Under the pieces are notes generated by a model, which had not been told where the DNA came from, searched no databases, and was given only the letters and a program-made list of their open reading frames with translations. A DNA stretch of 64,000 nucleotides, taken from assembly GCA_027531395.1 (NCBI GenBank), contig JAPZRO010000003.1:1-64000 (forward strand), read 5' to 3'. The position numbers were made by a program, and so were the translations under genes. The stretch comes from Porphyrobacter sp. GTDB taxonomy: Bacteria; Pseudomonadota; Alphaproteobacteria; Sphingomonadales; Sphingomonadaceae. The first letter of the stretch is position 1. Each line of letters opens with the position of its first letter. Positions 53,315 through 63,145 of the stretch are shown here, piece by piece.

Positions 53315-54719
53315 CAAGAACCTTGCGGAAATGCTTACCGACGGCTTCAGCAAGGCCGACGGGCACGGCATTACCGATCTGGGTGTACTTCGGAACCTCG
53401 CGATCGAAGTTGCCCTCGAGCGGGTTCCCGGCCCGACGGATACCGCCCGTCGTCCGCTTGCCAGAGAACTCGTACCAGTCGGGGAACATCTGTAGCCTCG
53501 CCCATTCCCTGACTGTCAGGATGCGCGGTTGGCTGAAATGAACGTAATCGTCTGGAAGCGAAGTCGCGGTCATGTTCGGCTCGCCATTCCCCCAACGCGG
53601 CTTCAAGACGCGCTGCGAGAATTTCTTGGTCTGCGCATGGGCAGGGATCTCTCCGCCGTTCGCTAGCATGTAAGCGAACTTCTCAACGATCGCGTTGTTA
53701 TGCTTGCTGTACTCCTGCTCCGTCAGCTTACCCGCACGCGAAGCAGCCCAAGCTGGTGGCGTGCGGAACCTTGCCTGCAAGTCGTTCATCGGCTCACATG
53801 GATAGGAAGTCGTCTCAAACGTGCCAGCCGGAAAATCGCCGCTCCGCAAGATGTTAGTGATGTTTGGATCAAGCAAGTCTCCGAGCAGGTCGACTAAGTC
53901 TGGGAACGATCGCGGGTTCGGCGGGGGCAAAAATCCACACGCAAGCGCGTCTTCTGCGTCCGCGTCCTTGTCGAGGAAGCTGCAGGCTTCAAGCACATCA
54001 CGTCGAATGCCGACGAGCAACACGCGAGGCCGGTTCTGAGGCACTCCATAGTCTTTGGCGTAAACTAGGGACCACCGGACCTCGTAACCGGGGATTTTTC
54101 GGAACTCGGCCAAAACGTCGGGAAAAATCTTCCGTGAGCCCTCACGCGTCCAGCGGGAAGTTAAGAGACCACGAACGTTCTCAAACAAGAACATGCGAGG
54201 GCGGAGCCGTTCGATAATCTTGGTCATTCTGGCGTAAAGCCGGTTGGATGGCAGGGCCTCCTTGTCGACGGCATAAGAACGTCGGATCCCAATGCCCGAA
54301 TACCCTTGGCAAGGCGGGCCGCCAGCAACGAGGTCAAGGTTGCTCATCTTACCAAGGCTCGCTTGCTCGAATCTCAGGTCGACCTCGCTGATTGAACCGA
54401 GGTCACTGACAAGCTTCTCAAGCCGCTTTCCCTTGAGATTGTGCGCGTCACGGCAATGAAGATCGAAATTCTCAGAGAAGCGCATACCGCCAAGATCGTG
54501 CCCGCGATTCCGCAAGTAAGTTGCCATCGCGTCCTTATCGAGCTCGTTCACAAAGACGGTCGTGAAACCCGCATTCTCGAGCCCAGTACCCAGCCCGCCG
54601 CACCCAGCAAATAAATCCACGGCAGAGTACATCGGCCGGCATGCCGTCGGCTCTTCGGCCGCAGTGAGTGGGGCTACGGCGGCCCCTCTCTTATCGGGGG
54701 TCTGACTGTCGAGTTTCAT
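53289..54719 (-). CDS. DNA (cytosine-5-)-methyltransferase
   Basis: 476 aa from ATG 54719 (MKLDSQTPDKRG); the open frame continues upstream to 54929 but the added residues do not look protein-like. m5C motifs are in order: I DLFAGCGGLGTGL (residues 35-47), IV GGPPCQGYSG (Cys137 nucleophile), VI ENVRG, VIII QNRPRVLLVG, X TQIGNAVP. The target-recognition region between VIII and IX is about 150 residues. It protects sites cut by the MvaI/BcnI-like enzyme and may also serve the DISARM-like genes on the opposite strand, as DrmMII does in class 2 DISARM. Confidence 0.92.
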   Translation of the reverse strand: MKLDSQTPDKRGAAVAPLTAAEEPTACRPMYSAVDLFAGCGGLGTGLENAGFTTVFVNELDKDAMATYLRNRGHDLGGMRFSENFDLHCRDAHNLKGKRLEKLVSDLGSISEVDLRFEQASLGKMSNLDLVAGGPPCQGYSGIGIRRSYAVDKEALPSNRLYARMTKIIERLRPRMFLFENVRGLLTSRWTREGSRKIFPDVLAEFRKIPGYEVRWSLVYAKDYGVPQNRPRVLLVGIRRDVLEACSFLDKDADAEDALACGFLPPPNPRSFPDLVDLLGDLLDPNITNILRSGDFPAGTFETTSYPCEPMNDLQARFRTPPAWAASRAGKLTEQEYSKHNNAIVEKFAYMLANGGEIPAHAQTKKFSQRVLKPRWGNGEPNMTATSLPDDYVHFSQPRILTVREWARLQMFPDWYEFSGKRTTGGIRRAGNPLEGNFDREVPKYTQIGNAVPVGLAEAVGKHFRKVLDEAVGARA

Positions 54720-54976
54720 GCGCCAACTGCTAGCACGACGGCGGCCAGCGGTCCAGGTGGTTCGGGAGGTTTTTCGCCCTTCCGGTTGCCTGTTCTTATC
54801 AGTGAGGGTTGGATCAAGGAGAAGCAACGGATCACGCGTCGGCGCAGACACAGGAAGGACATGTTGAACTAGGTTGAGGAAAAAAAATTTCTGGGTTACC
54901 AAACTGTTGGCCGACAACCGTCGAACCACTGACTTTAAAACTCATCGCTCGCTCGAAAAAGCAATTTTTGGGGAAT

Positions 54977-56620
54977 ATGAGGCTAATTCCAGCGCAAATT
55001 CTAGGCTGCGATTCCGCTGCTGAACGGAGGGTGTTCGGTTTCCTGTCAGAGGTGGGCTTTAGCTCATATGATATTGCGCTCCACTCACTCAACATCGGCC
55101 ATCACGACTACAAGCGCTGGGGGGAAGCCGATTTCTTCCTGATCGGGCGGCGCGGCATCCTCCTTCTCGAGGTCAAGGGCGGGCGTGTCGCATGCAAGGA
55201 CGGCATCTGGGAATTCACCAACCGCTACAACGAAACGAACCGCAAGAAGGAAGGGCCAGCCGAGCAAGCGAAGTCGGCATATTTCTCGCTTGAGAACAAT
55301 TACCTCAATCCCAAGTTCTATCGCGAGTTGCACGGAGTGGCGCGCGGGTGGGCAGTGGCGTTCACCGATATTCCAAGGCTCGCCAACGACGCTTCGACAC
55401 AGTTGCCCGAACATCCCGACGAGATCACTGCGTACGAAGAGGACTGCAAGGGTCACAATTCTTTTAAGAAGTTCTTGGCTAGAGCATATGATCACTGGGC
55501 ATCTAAGCAAAGGAACCCGGTTGAACTTACCCCGCAGCTGGTCAAGGCGATTTCGGATTCGCTGCGCCCTAATTTCGAACGTATTCCTTCGCTAAACAGC
55601 CAGCTGCGCGACGTAGAGCAGCGGCTTTACCGGTTTACCGACGAGCAATATGAGAAGCTCGACGCCATCGCGGAAAATGAAAGAATCCTCGTCACGGGTG
55701 GAGCAGGTACCGGCAAAACGTTCGTGGCGGCTGCTTGCGCACGTTACGAGGCGGCAGAAGGGCGGTCGGTCCTTTTTTTGACCCGTAGCAGTTATCTTGC
55801 GGGCTTCCTGACCAATCAGGGATTCCCCAAAGGAGTCACAGTAGCCACGATCGACGAAGTTCTTAGGTTACGCGATGCCGGACAAACATGGGACGTCCTC
55901 GTGGTCGACGAAGGGCAAGACCTTTGCTCTCTTGAATGCATCGACCTCGTTGACGGTGTCTTGACCGGAGGATGGGAGGGAGGCCGTTGGCGCTGGTTCG
56001 GCGATCCCAATTATCAGGTCTCCTCGAGCTTCCCCGTGGACAAAGACTGCCTCGACTACCTCAAGTCCAAGGGCGTGGTCACGAACCTCAAGAACAATAT
56101 CCGTAATGCGGGAAAGATCGTTGAAGCGATCAAGCTCTTGGCAGGCGCAGATGTGGGCAAGCCAAGCAGTAAGCCTGATAGCGGGATCGTAGACCTACAG
56201 CTGGCCGATACCGAAAGCGGGATCCTTCCTCTTGCAGCTGCCGCGGTGCGGAAATGGTTGAGTGAAGATGACCAATTGCCTCGAAACTCAATTGCGATGC
56301 TGGTGCCTTGCAGCACCGAAATCGGCAAGGCCGTAGCACTGCTGGCGTCAAAGAACGTACGGTCCGAGGCATTAAGCAAGCGGGCCCTTACAGGCAATCC
56401 TCGCGACTGCGTCCTTGTCGCGACGATCGAGGACTTCAAGGGATTGGAACGACCGCTCGTCTGCGTGGCGGGTCTGGGGCAGGAGCACGGGCTTGCTTCG
56501 AGCGCTTATAAGGCAATCTCGCGCGCGAACCATGGCCTGACGCTTGTCGCTACGCGCGATTCTATTTCTAAATTGACGGGCAGCGCTGCCTCGCAAGGCG
56601 GGGCCAAGGGGAAAATCTGA
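54977..56620 (+). CDS. NERD-domain SF1 (UvrD-like) helicase/ATPase
   Basis: 547 aa from ATG 54977 (MRLIPAQILGC), GGGGA just upstream. The N-terminal NERD nuclease-like domain shows GEADFFLIGRRGILLLEVKGG (residues ~49-70), the D...ExK pattern of the PD-(D/E)xK fold. The ATPase follows with Walker A VTGGAGTGKTF (~240) and DEAD-like Walker B LVVDEGQDL (~308), and a C-terminal helicase half (ATIEDFKGLERPLVCV). It is the first gene of the plus-strand defence operon; the next gene starts immediately after its TGA. Confidence 0.85.
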   Translation: MRLIPAQILGCDSAAERRVFGFLSEVGFSSYDIALHSLNIGHHDYKRWGEADFFLIGRRGILLLEVKGGRVACKDGIWEFTNRYNETNRKKEGPAEQAKSAYFSLENNYLNPKFYRELHGVARGWAVAFTDIPRLANDASTQLPEHPDEITAYEEDCKGHNSFKKFLARAYDHWASKQRNPVELTPQLVKAISDSLRPNFERIPSLNSQLRDVEQRLYRFTDEQYEKLDAIAENERILVTGGAGTGKTFVAAACARYEAAEGRSVLFLTRSSYLAGFLTNQGFPKGVTVATIDEVLRLRDAGQTWDVLVVDEGQDLCSLECIDLVDGVLTGGWEGGRWRWFGDPNYQVSSSFPVDKDCLDYLKSKGVVTNLKNNIRNAGKIVEAIKLLAGADVGKPSSKPDSGIVDLQLADTESGILPLAAAAVRKWLSEDDQLPRNSIAMLVPCSTEIGKAVALLASKNVRSEALSKRALTGNPRDCVLVATIEDFKGLERPLVCVAGLGQEHGLASSAYKAISRANHGLTLVATRDSISKLTGSAASQGGAKGKI

Positions 56621-59600
56621 ATGCTTGGTAGGGATAAAATCCTTCGCGAAATACGGGGCAGGCTTATCGGGCCTGGTCTTGGCAAGCCCGGACCTAGCGG
56701 GACGCACGCTGACGAGCTCATCGAAGGGCGCATGAGCTTAGCCTATATGCAAGGCATGCTTTTCCCGCGCGCAGAGAGAGCTTCTGCTGATCTGGGCGGG
56801 GACGAAGCGGAAGACGCCGCCGACGAAGATGCTGACGATCCGCTAAGCATGTCTAACGCAATACTTCCAGCATCTATGGGGATATCATTATGCGTCGCGT
56901 CTGGGAGCAAGGTACAAATCAGGGTCGAGGCGGCTGTCTATGACGTGGTCGAGCCGAACGAAGATACGGCAATAGCCGAAGCTGGCAAAAAAAAGGCGGA
57001 GATTGGAGATCTCCAGGTAACGACAGTCGGACGTCGTGAAGTCAAGGGAGCAAAAAGGCACAACAGAACCGCTGAACGGTGGCAGCGCCGCGAGTTGACA
57101 TCTTCGTCGCATGTTGTTGATATGGCCGGCTTAGATGCCACTCTCGTTCTCGAGGATTACGCGGCCTTGGAAGTGCTCGCGCGAACCTTGCCGAGCGGCG
57201 AAGTCCTCCTGACCGCAAGTCTCTCAAACGTCCACGAGGCGAAGAACGCGAGATCGAGTGCGGATACGCTTTATCAGGTTTCAATTCGCGCGGAGCCCCT
57301 TGAGGGTGAAATTCTCAAGTACCCGGCTGCCCGGTATGTCCCGCCTACGGACGAGGAACGCGAACTTCGCGTCATTTACGGTGAGCAACGTCCCTATGCC
57401 GTGGGTCACGGGGTTGCGACTGATTGGAAACTTGAGAATGAAAAATGCAAGTGGGTTCGGACAGAGTCCCTCCCGACTGCCCACGTTTGGCGACCGGTCT
57501 TTGACAACCTGTCGACGGCAAAGGACGGCAAGATAGTCACATTCGAAGATGACGAATTGTTCAAGATCGCGCCCTTGGCTAGCGGCGAGCTGGCGGGACC
57601 CGAGCTAGTTAATCGGCTGACGAGATTGGTCGAATTCTACAAGGAATGGATTGCTTACCAGTCCACGATACCCGTCGATACCGAGCTGAAAGCCGATGCA
57701 GCGAGAATGATCGAGCGCTGCGAACGAAGTGCTGAGCGTATGATGGAGGGCATCCGCATCCTTGCAAGCGATGCGGACGTCGCCCGTTGCTTCATGCTGG
57801 CGAACCGCGCGATGCTCATGTCTATGTGCCATGCGCGGCGGGCTTCAGGAAGTGGACGGGAGGATGGTCGACAGGGGCCATTCGAGCTTGGACATGCTGA
57901 GACCTCCTCGATCGACTATTTCGACCCAATTGAACTATTTGATAAGCCCCCAAAGTGGCGCCCGTTCCAGCTCGCTTTCTTCCTTCTCGTCTTACCATCG
58001 CTCGCGGGCAAGGAGCTTCCCGACCGTGATCTGGTCGATGTTATCTGGTTCGCGACCGGCGGAGGTAAGACCGAGGCCTATTTGTTCGTGTCTGCCTTCG
58101 AGCTTTTCAGAAGACGGATTGTAGAAGGCACCTCTGGCGGGGGGACCGGGATCATAAACCGCTATACATACCGCTTCCTGACCGCAGACCAGTTCCAGCG
58201 TACCGCGGGGATGATTTGTGCCATGGAAATGATCAGGCGGGAGTTAACCGCTTCTGGCGATGAGTCCGTTGGTGAGGACGAATTCTCAATCGGCCTTTTT
58301 GTCGGTGGCGAAGTCAGCCCCAATTCCTTCGCCGACAGTCACGAAGAAAAAAACGCTCTAACTGCAACCACCGAGTTGATGGATTCGAGCCAACCTCGCG
58401 ATGCGAACCCCTTTCCTATCGAAAGTTGCCCATCGTGCGGAACTCTTCTAGTCCCCGAAGTGAAGAGGACGAAAGCGGACGGTAGCCCTGACGAAGCGTA
58501 CTACGGTTTCATAGCAACTGCGAACAGCTTCACGACGAGGTGCCCGGAAGAAGATTGTCGTTTTCACAAAGGCTTGCCTGTCTACTTCATCGACGAGCAA
58601 TTGCTTCGCATGCCTCCCTCGTTTTTGCTTGGCACCATCGACAAGTTCGCCATGATCCCCTGGAAGGAGAATGGCGGTGTCCTGCTCGGGCTCGGGACAA
58701 AATGGTCACCGCCGTCGCTTGTGATTCAAGACGAACTGCATCTAATCTCGGGCCCGCTCGGGACACTGGCAGGTATATACGAAGCGGCATTCGAAACTCT
58801 GATGGCAGCCGGAGGGACGCCACCGAAGGTAATTGCCTCGACGGCAACCATTCGGAACGCATCGGTGCAATGCAGGAGGATATACGGCAAGCCCTCGACG
58901 GTATTCCCATCACCCGGCTTGCGCGCGGAAGATTCCTTCTTCTCGAAACTCGACACCGACAACACGGAGAGGTCGAGACTTTATGCGGGCGTGATGGCTC
59001 AGGGTCTTAGATCAACGGTTGCAGCCTCTTGGAGCATTGCAGCACTGCTCCAGTCGTCTTATGAGCTTGTTGAAGCAGGTGAGCTAACCGAGAAAGAGAC
59101 GGATTCTTACTGGACGTTAGTAGCCTACCACAACAGCAAGCGTGAACTGGGGCGCATCGTTAATGCGACCCGAGACGAAATTCCGACACGCATGAAAGTC
59201 TATGCCGCCAACGAGGCGATGGAACGGCCATCAAATTTTCAGATTTTGGAGCTGAAGGCCCACGCGGAAACACCAGTGCCCAGAGCGAGGCAACTTTTGG
59301 CCCGGCAGCATCGGCCCGAACAAGCCGCGATCGATGTGGTCCCATGTACCAACATTATCTCTGTAGGTGTTGATATCGAGCGCCTCGGCATGATGATGGT
59401 GAATGGTCAACCTAAGCTCAGCGCAGAATACATTCAGGCAACCAGCCGGGTCGGCCGCGGAGCGGTCCCGGGCCTTGTCTTGGCTGCCTATTCTCCAAGC
59501 AAGCCAAGGGACCGCTCACACTACGAATCATTCCGCGATTACCACGAGCGTTTCTACAGCTTCGTCGAGCCGACGAGCGTTACTCCCGGCGCATTGCCGG

Positions 59601-60013
59601 CAATTGAGCGAGGGCTCCATGCGGCACTTGTGACGGTCGTTCGTCACGGAACAAGACTAAGACGCAACGCAGCTGCAAACCAATTTGATCCGGCAGAAGA
59701 AGCTGTTGCCACGGTTATTGAGCGGCTCAAAGAGCGCCTGTTGAGGGCATACGACGGCCCACGCGAAGGCGAAGAGCGCGACCGCATCTCAAGAAAGCTC
59801 GCCGAGAAGGTCTCAGAGTGGGCCGACTGGGCCAGCTCCGTGGAGGGACTCCAATACACCTTCGCAAGTCGACAGCAGCGTCCGCACTTGCTCGTCCGCT
59901 ACGGGAACAGAAAGGTCGATCGCGCCGGCTGGCACACACTTCAATCAATGAGGCACGTCGATAAGGAAATAACGCTGGAGGACATGGCACTTGCCCAAAC
60001 CAACAATTCGTAG
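56621..60013 (+). CDS. drmA: DrmA-like DISARM helicase
   Basis: 1130 aa, starting at the base after the previous stop. The helicase core begins near residue 475 with WFATGGGKTEAYL (P-loop); a DELH box (VIQDELHLISGPLGT) is near residue 700; motif VI reads YIQATSRVGRG near residue 937. A four-Cys zinc ribbon (CPSCG...CPEEDC) lies between the P-loop and DELH. These features, the size and the adjacent DUF1998 gene match DrmA, the core ATPase of DISARM. In DISARM, DrmAB binds and translocates on foreign DNA. The 3' end overlaps drmB by 23 bases. Confidence 0.85.
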   Translation: MLGRDKILREIRGRLIGPGLGKPGPSGTHADELIEGRMSLAYMQGMLFPRAERASADLGGDEAEDAADEDADDPLSMSNAILPASMGISLCVASGSKVQIRVEAAVYDVVEPNEDTAIAEAGKKKAEIGDLQVTTVGRREVKGAKRHNRTAERWQRRELTSSSHVVDMAGLDATLVLEDYAALEVLARTLPSGEVLLTASLSNVHEAKNARSSADTLYQVSIRAEPLEGEILKYPAARYVPPTDEERELRVIYGEQRPYAVGHGVATDWKLENEKCKWVRTESLPTAHVWRPVFDNLSTAKDGKIVTFEDDELFKIAPLASGELAGPELVNRLTRLVEFYKEWIAYQSTIPVDTELKADAARMIERCERSAERMMEGIRILASDADVARCFMLANRAMLMSMCHARRASGSGREDGRQGPFELGHAETSSIDYFDPIELFDKPPKWRPFQLAFFLLVLPSLAGKELPDRDLVDVIWFATGGGKTEAYLFVSAFELFRRRIVEGTSGGGTGIINRYTYRFLTADQFQRTAGMICAMEMIRRELTASGDESVGEDEFSIGLFVGGEVSPNSFADSHEEKNALTATTELMDSSQPRDANPFPIESCPSCGTLLVPEVKRTKADGSPDEAYYGFIATANSFTTRCPEEDCRFHKGLPVYFIDEQLLRMPPSFLLGTIDKFAMIPWKENGGVLLGLGTKWSPPSLVIQDELHLISGPLGTLAGIYEAAFETLMAAGGTPPKVIASTATIRNASVQCRRIYGKPSTVFPSPGLRAEDSFFSKLDTDNTERSRLYAGVMAQGLRSTVAASWSIAALLQSSYELVEAGELTEKETDSYWTLVAYHNSKRELGRIVNATRDEIPTRMKVYAANEAMERPSNFQILELKAHAETPVPRARQLLARQHRPEQAAIDVVPCTNIISVGVDIERLGMMMVNGQPKLSAEYIQATSRVGRGAVPGLVLAAYSPSKPRDRSHYESFRDYHERFYSFVEPTSVTPGALPAIERGLHAALVTVVRHGTRLRRNAAANQFDPAEEAVATVIERLKERLLRAYDGPREGEERDRISRKLAEKVSEWADWASSVEGLQYTFASRQQRPHLLVRYGNRKVDRAGWHTLQSMRHVDKEITLEDMALAQTNNS

Positions 60014-61853
60014 TGCGCAGCTCATTAGCCCGTTTGGTGTCGGCTCACTTTGCGAGTTCGATGGCCAATCTTTCTTCGTGCGTGGCACGGGCAGCTGGGC
60101 GAAGGGAAACAATCTCGAGAAGATCGAAGTCGGGTCACTTACCGATTGGCTTCGACCGCGCCAGCTTAGGAAGCCGACGGGATCAGTTGCCATCCTGCGG
60201 TTTCCGCATTGGCACTTCTGCCCGGAATGTCGGAAGATGATCCGATGGACCCCGGAAAAAGACCGGGAACATGTAAGAGCAGACGGCAGCCTTCCAAAGC
60301 CAACGTGCGATGATCGCAAATGCAAGAATGCCAGATTGGTGCCTATGCGTTTCGTGGCCGCCTGCGACAACGGTCACATCGACGAGATCGATTGGTACAG
60401 GTGGGCTCATCGATCACACGAACCTGCTGAACACGGTGCGTGCAGCTACCAAACGGCGAGATTGTACTTCGAGGTAACGGGCAAAAGCGGCGGCGACTTC
60501 TCCAGCATGGTGATACGGTGCAGTTGCGGGTCGTCGGGCAACTTGGAGGGCATCGCAGACGGCCCGCTGCCCCAGAAATGCCGCGGCTACCAACCTGGCG
60601 AGAAACCATCGACTTGCGTTGACCCGGAAAACAAGAAGAACCCCGGGGCGCCAAAGCCCCTCTATATGGAGCCGCGAGGCTCCAGCTCACTTCATTATGC
60701 TTCTGTGATCTCCGCCCTAGATATTGACGGCGATACTGAGAGGGACAGCTGGGAAAAACTTCGCGCTGACGCGCTCTACCAGAACACCTTACAGATGGCG
60801 GCTGGGCTGGTCCGTCTGCAGAATGGCGAAACAAATCTAGCGATTCAGACATGCCGCCTGAGCCTAGAAGCCAGAGCCGATGAAGTCGGTATAAATATCG
60901 AGGATGCGCTTGCGTGTTTCGAGGCGGACCTCGGTGCGAACCAATCTGACACGCAGCTTGCCCCGCCGGCAGACCAGATCAGCCAGCAAAGTATTCTCGA
61001 TCAAGAGTTCCCCGTCCTCGCCAACCCAAAAGGACAGAATTCCCGTTGGCTCATTACCAGACCAGAGAATCCGAGTTCACGTTTCGGTCTCGATGGGCTC
61101 TTCGAACGCTTCGTAAGGGTCGAGCGGCTTCGCGAAGTCCGTGCATTCCGCGGCTTTCAGCGGCGCAACGTTTCGGAAAGACACGCCATGATCTCACCCT
61201 CTCTGGGACGGATCCAGCCAGACTGGTTGCCCGCCATGATGGTGCTAGGCGAAGGCGTATTCTTGGAATTCTCCAACTCTGCGATCGCTACTTGGCGGAA
61301 AAACAACGAACGGGAGATCGAACAATTTACCCAGTCGCACCTTGTGAGTGCCGAGGGTCTGGGATTGCCGGGCCGCATGGGATTCAACGCGAACCCGACA
61401 TTCATCATGGTCCACAGTTTCGCGCATTTGCTTCTAAACCAGCTATCCTTCGACTGCGGTTACTCTTCCACCTCGCTAAGAGAGCGGATTTACTGCGGTA
61501 CGGACTCCGAGCCGTATGCTGGGCTGCTAATCTATACAGCAGACTCTGATGCCGAAGGATCTATGGGCGGACTTAGCGAGATGGGAGAGCCGGAAAGGCT
61601 CGAAGATGTCATCTATCGCGCTGTGTCGCGCAGCCAATGGTGTTCTGGAGACCCGGTTTGCCGCGAACTAGACGAGCAAGGCATAGACGGATTGAACCGC
61701 GCAGCTTGCCATGCGTGCTCACTCGTCGCCGAGACGAGCTGCACCTTCTCGAATGTACTCCTTGATCGCGTTTTGGTGTCTGGTGATGGTCGCAAGAACG
61801 GGCGCGGCATTCGCGAGCCGGTCGGGTATTTTAGCCGGGTGCTACAGGTCTAA
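59991..61853 (+). CDS. drmB: DrmB-like DUF1998 protein
   Basis: 620 aa from TTG 59991, with GGAG about 10 bases upstream inside drmA. The N-terminus TIRSAQLISPFGVGSLCEFDGQSF and RFPHWHFCPECRKMIRW are typical of DrmB. The C-terminal DUF1998 block has CSGDPVC, LNRAACHACSLVAETSC and LLDRVLVSG, a Zn-coordinating cysteine arrangement. DrmB forms a complex with DrmA in DISARM. The long gene overlap suggests coupled synthesis of the two subunits. Confidence 0.88.
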   Translation: MPKPTIRSAQLISPFGVGSLCEFDGQSFFVRGTGSWAKGNNLEKIEVGSLTDWLRPRQLRKPTGSVAILRFPHWHFCPECRKMIRWTPEKDREHVRADGSLPKPTCDDRKCKNARLVPMRFVAACDNGHIDEIDWYRWAHRSHEPAEHGACSYQTARLYFEVTGKSGGDFSSMVIRCSCGSSGNLEGIADGPLPQKCRGYQPGEKPSTCVDPENKKNPGAPKPLYMEPRGSSSLHYASVISALDIDGDTERDSWEKLRADALYQNTLQMAAGLVRLQNGETNLAIQTCRLSLEARADEVGINIEDALACFEADLGANQSDTQLAPPADQISQQSILDQEFPVLANPKGQNSRWLITRPENPSSRFGLDGLFERFVRVERLREVRAFRGFQRRNVSERHAMISPSLGRIQPDWLPAMMVLGEGVFLEFSNSAIATWRKNNEREIEQFTQSHLVSAEGLGLPGRMGFNANPTFIMVHSFAHLLLNQLSFDCGYSSTSLRERIYCGTDSEPYAGLLIYTADSDAEGSMGGLSEMGEPERLEDVIYRAVSRSQWCSGDPVCRELDEQGIDGLNRAACHACSLVAETSCTFSNVLLDRVLVSGDGRKNGRGIREPVGYFSRVLQV

Positions 61854-61855
61854 GA

Positions 61856-63145
61856 ATGCGGTTTCCTTCTCTTAGCGATCTCGATCGAGAACAGCGGCGC
61901 ATTTACGGCGATGCGCCGGGCGACGGGGCGATTTTGGTTATTGGCCCTCCCGGTACAGGGAAAACCGTTATGGCCTTTCACCGCGCCCAGAAGCTCAAAA
62001 AGCTCGGTCAAAATCCTCATGTAATCATGTATAACAAAGTGCTGGCCCAATATACTTCTACTCGATCAGATGTCGCGCTCGATGTTGGCGTGAGTACAAT
62101 GCATACTTGGGCTGGGATCTGGTGGACTCGGGCGACAGGTTCTCGACTGCCAATGGTGGCAGGTGATGCTTGGGCCCATGATTGGAACGAGATTTGCGCT
62201 AGAACGCTGGATGCCCTCCAAAAGGGAGTCAGCCGAAGTTTCAGTTGGGGCCATCTCATCGTAGACGAAGGACAAGATTTCCCGCCACAAATGTACATGG
62301 CTCTGGGGATGATGCTCAAACAGATGGAAGCGCGAGGGGTAGCGGCGCAGGTCACGATCTTTGCCGACGATAACCAGCGACTTCAGGCCGATCGGAACAG
62401 CCGGATAAAGGATATCAAGGATTACCTATTTCTTGGTGCGACCGCCGATCGAGTTTTCAGCCTAAAGAAGAATTTTAGAAACACGCGGCCTATCGCTGAA
62501 TTTGCAAAGCATTTTCAAGTGGGCAACGAAAGCGGCATTGCGGAGCTGCCAACTACTGACGGTGAGAAACCGCAGGTGGTCTTCGCCGCAAACGATCGAG
62601 ACATTGCTGACTTCATTGCTCGTAAGGCCAAAATCAACCCTGGCAAGCAAGTGGGCGTGATCGTTTACGGAGGAGCCAAACAGGTAAAACGGGCCTACAA
62701 TCAAGTGAAGATGCGGGTCAGTGAAATGGCCAAACCCCCTCGTCTGCAGATGTACCTCAGCGGCGACAATGCAAATACCGCTCAGGCGCTCGACTTTGAA
62801 AGTGATAACACGATCACCTTCCTGCATGCACAATCTGCCAAAGGTCTCGAATTCGACATCGTTTTCTTCCTCGGCATGGAAGGGATGAGCGTCGATACAT
62901 CTGGTTTTTTGAACGAGCGAATGGCGCTTTACGTAATGTGCTCTCGTGCCCGTTCTGAGCTATACATCGCGTTCAAGGACATAGACCCTCGAGCCGAACC
63001 TCCTGCGGCTTTCCGTCTGCTTCCTCGTCCGAGCAAGGGTCTTTGCCGTTATGTTGGGTTGGGAGCTCTCGACCAAAGCATAGGGGTGTTCGAACAGGCC
63101 ATAGAGACAAACGATGATTTCTATGAGGGGGAGGCAGACGAGTGA
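61856..63145 (+). CDS. Second SF1 (UvrD/PIF1-like) DNA helicase of the defence operon
   Basis: 429 aa. Walker A ILVIGPPGTGKTVMAFHRA (residues ~26-44), motif II LIVDEGQDFP (~134), motif III FADDNQRLQ, motif IV KKNFRNTRPIAEF, motif V FLHAQSAKGLEFDIVFF and motif VI YVMCSRARSELYIAF make a full compact superfamily 1 helicase without accessory nuclease domain. It follows drmB after 2 bases and overlaps the next gene by 4 bases. DISARM class 1 uses the SNF2 helicase DrmD; this SF1 protein is a different kind of motor. Confidence 0.87.
   Translation: MRFPSLSDLDREQRRIYGDAPGDGAILVIGPPGTGKTVMAFHRAQKLKKLGQNPHVIMYNKVLAQYTSTRSDVALDVGVSTMHTWAGIWWTRATGSRLPMVAGDAWAHDWNEICARTLDALQKGVSRSFSWGHLIVDEGQDFPPQMYMALGMMLKQMEARGVAAQVTIFADDNQRLQADRNSRIKDIKDYLFLGATADRVFSLKKNFRNTRPIAEFAKHFQVGNESGIAELPTTDGEKPQVVFAANDRDIADFIARKAKINPGKQVGVIVYGGAKQVKRAYNQVKMRVSEMAKPPRLQMYLSGDNANTAQALDFESDNTITFLHAQSAKGLEFDIVFFLGMEGMSVDTSGFLNERMALYVMCSRARSELYIAFKDIDPRAEPPAAFRLLPRPSKGLCRYVGLGALDQSIGVFEQAIETNDDFYEGEADE

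Noticed and set aside
54720..54929. N-terminal extension of the cytosine methyltransferase frame
   Set aside because: The added 70 residues are low in structure and lie in the divergent promoter region; the ATG at 54719 gives a normal-length enzyme.
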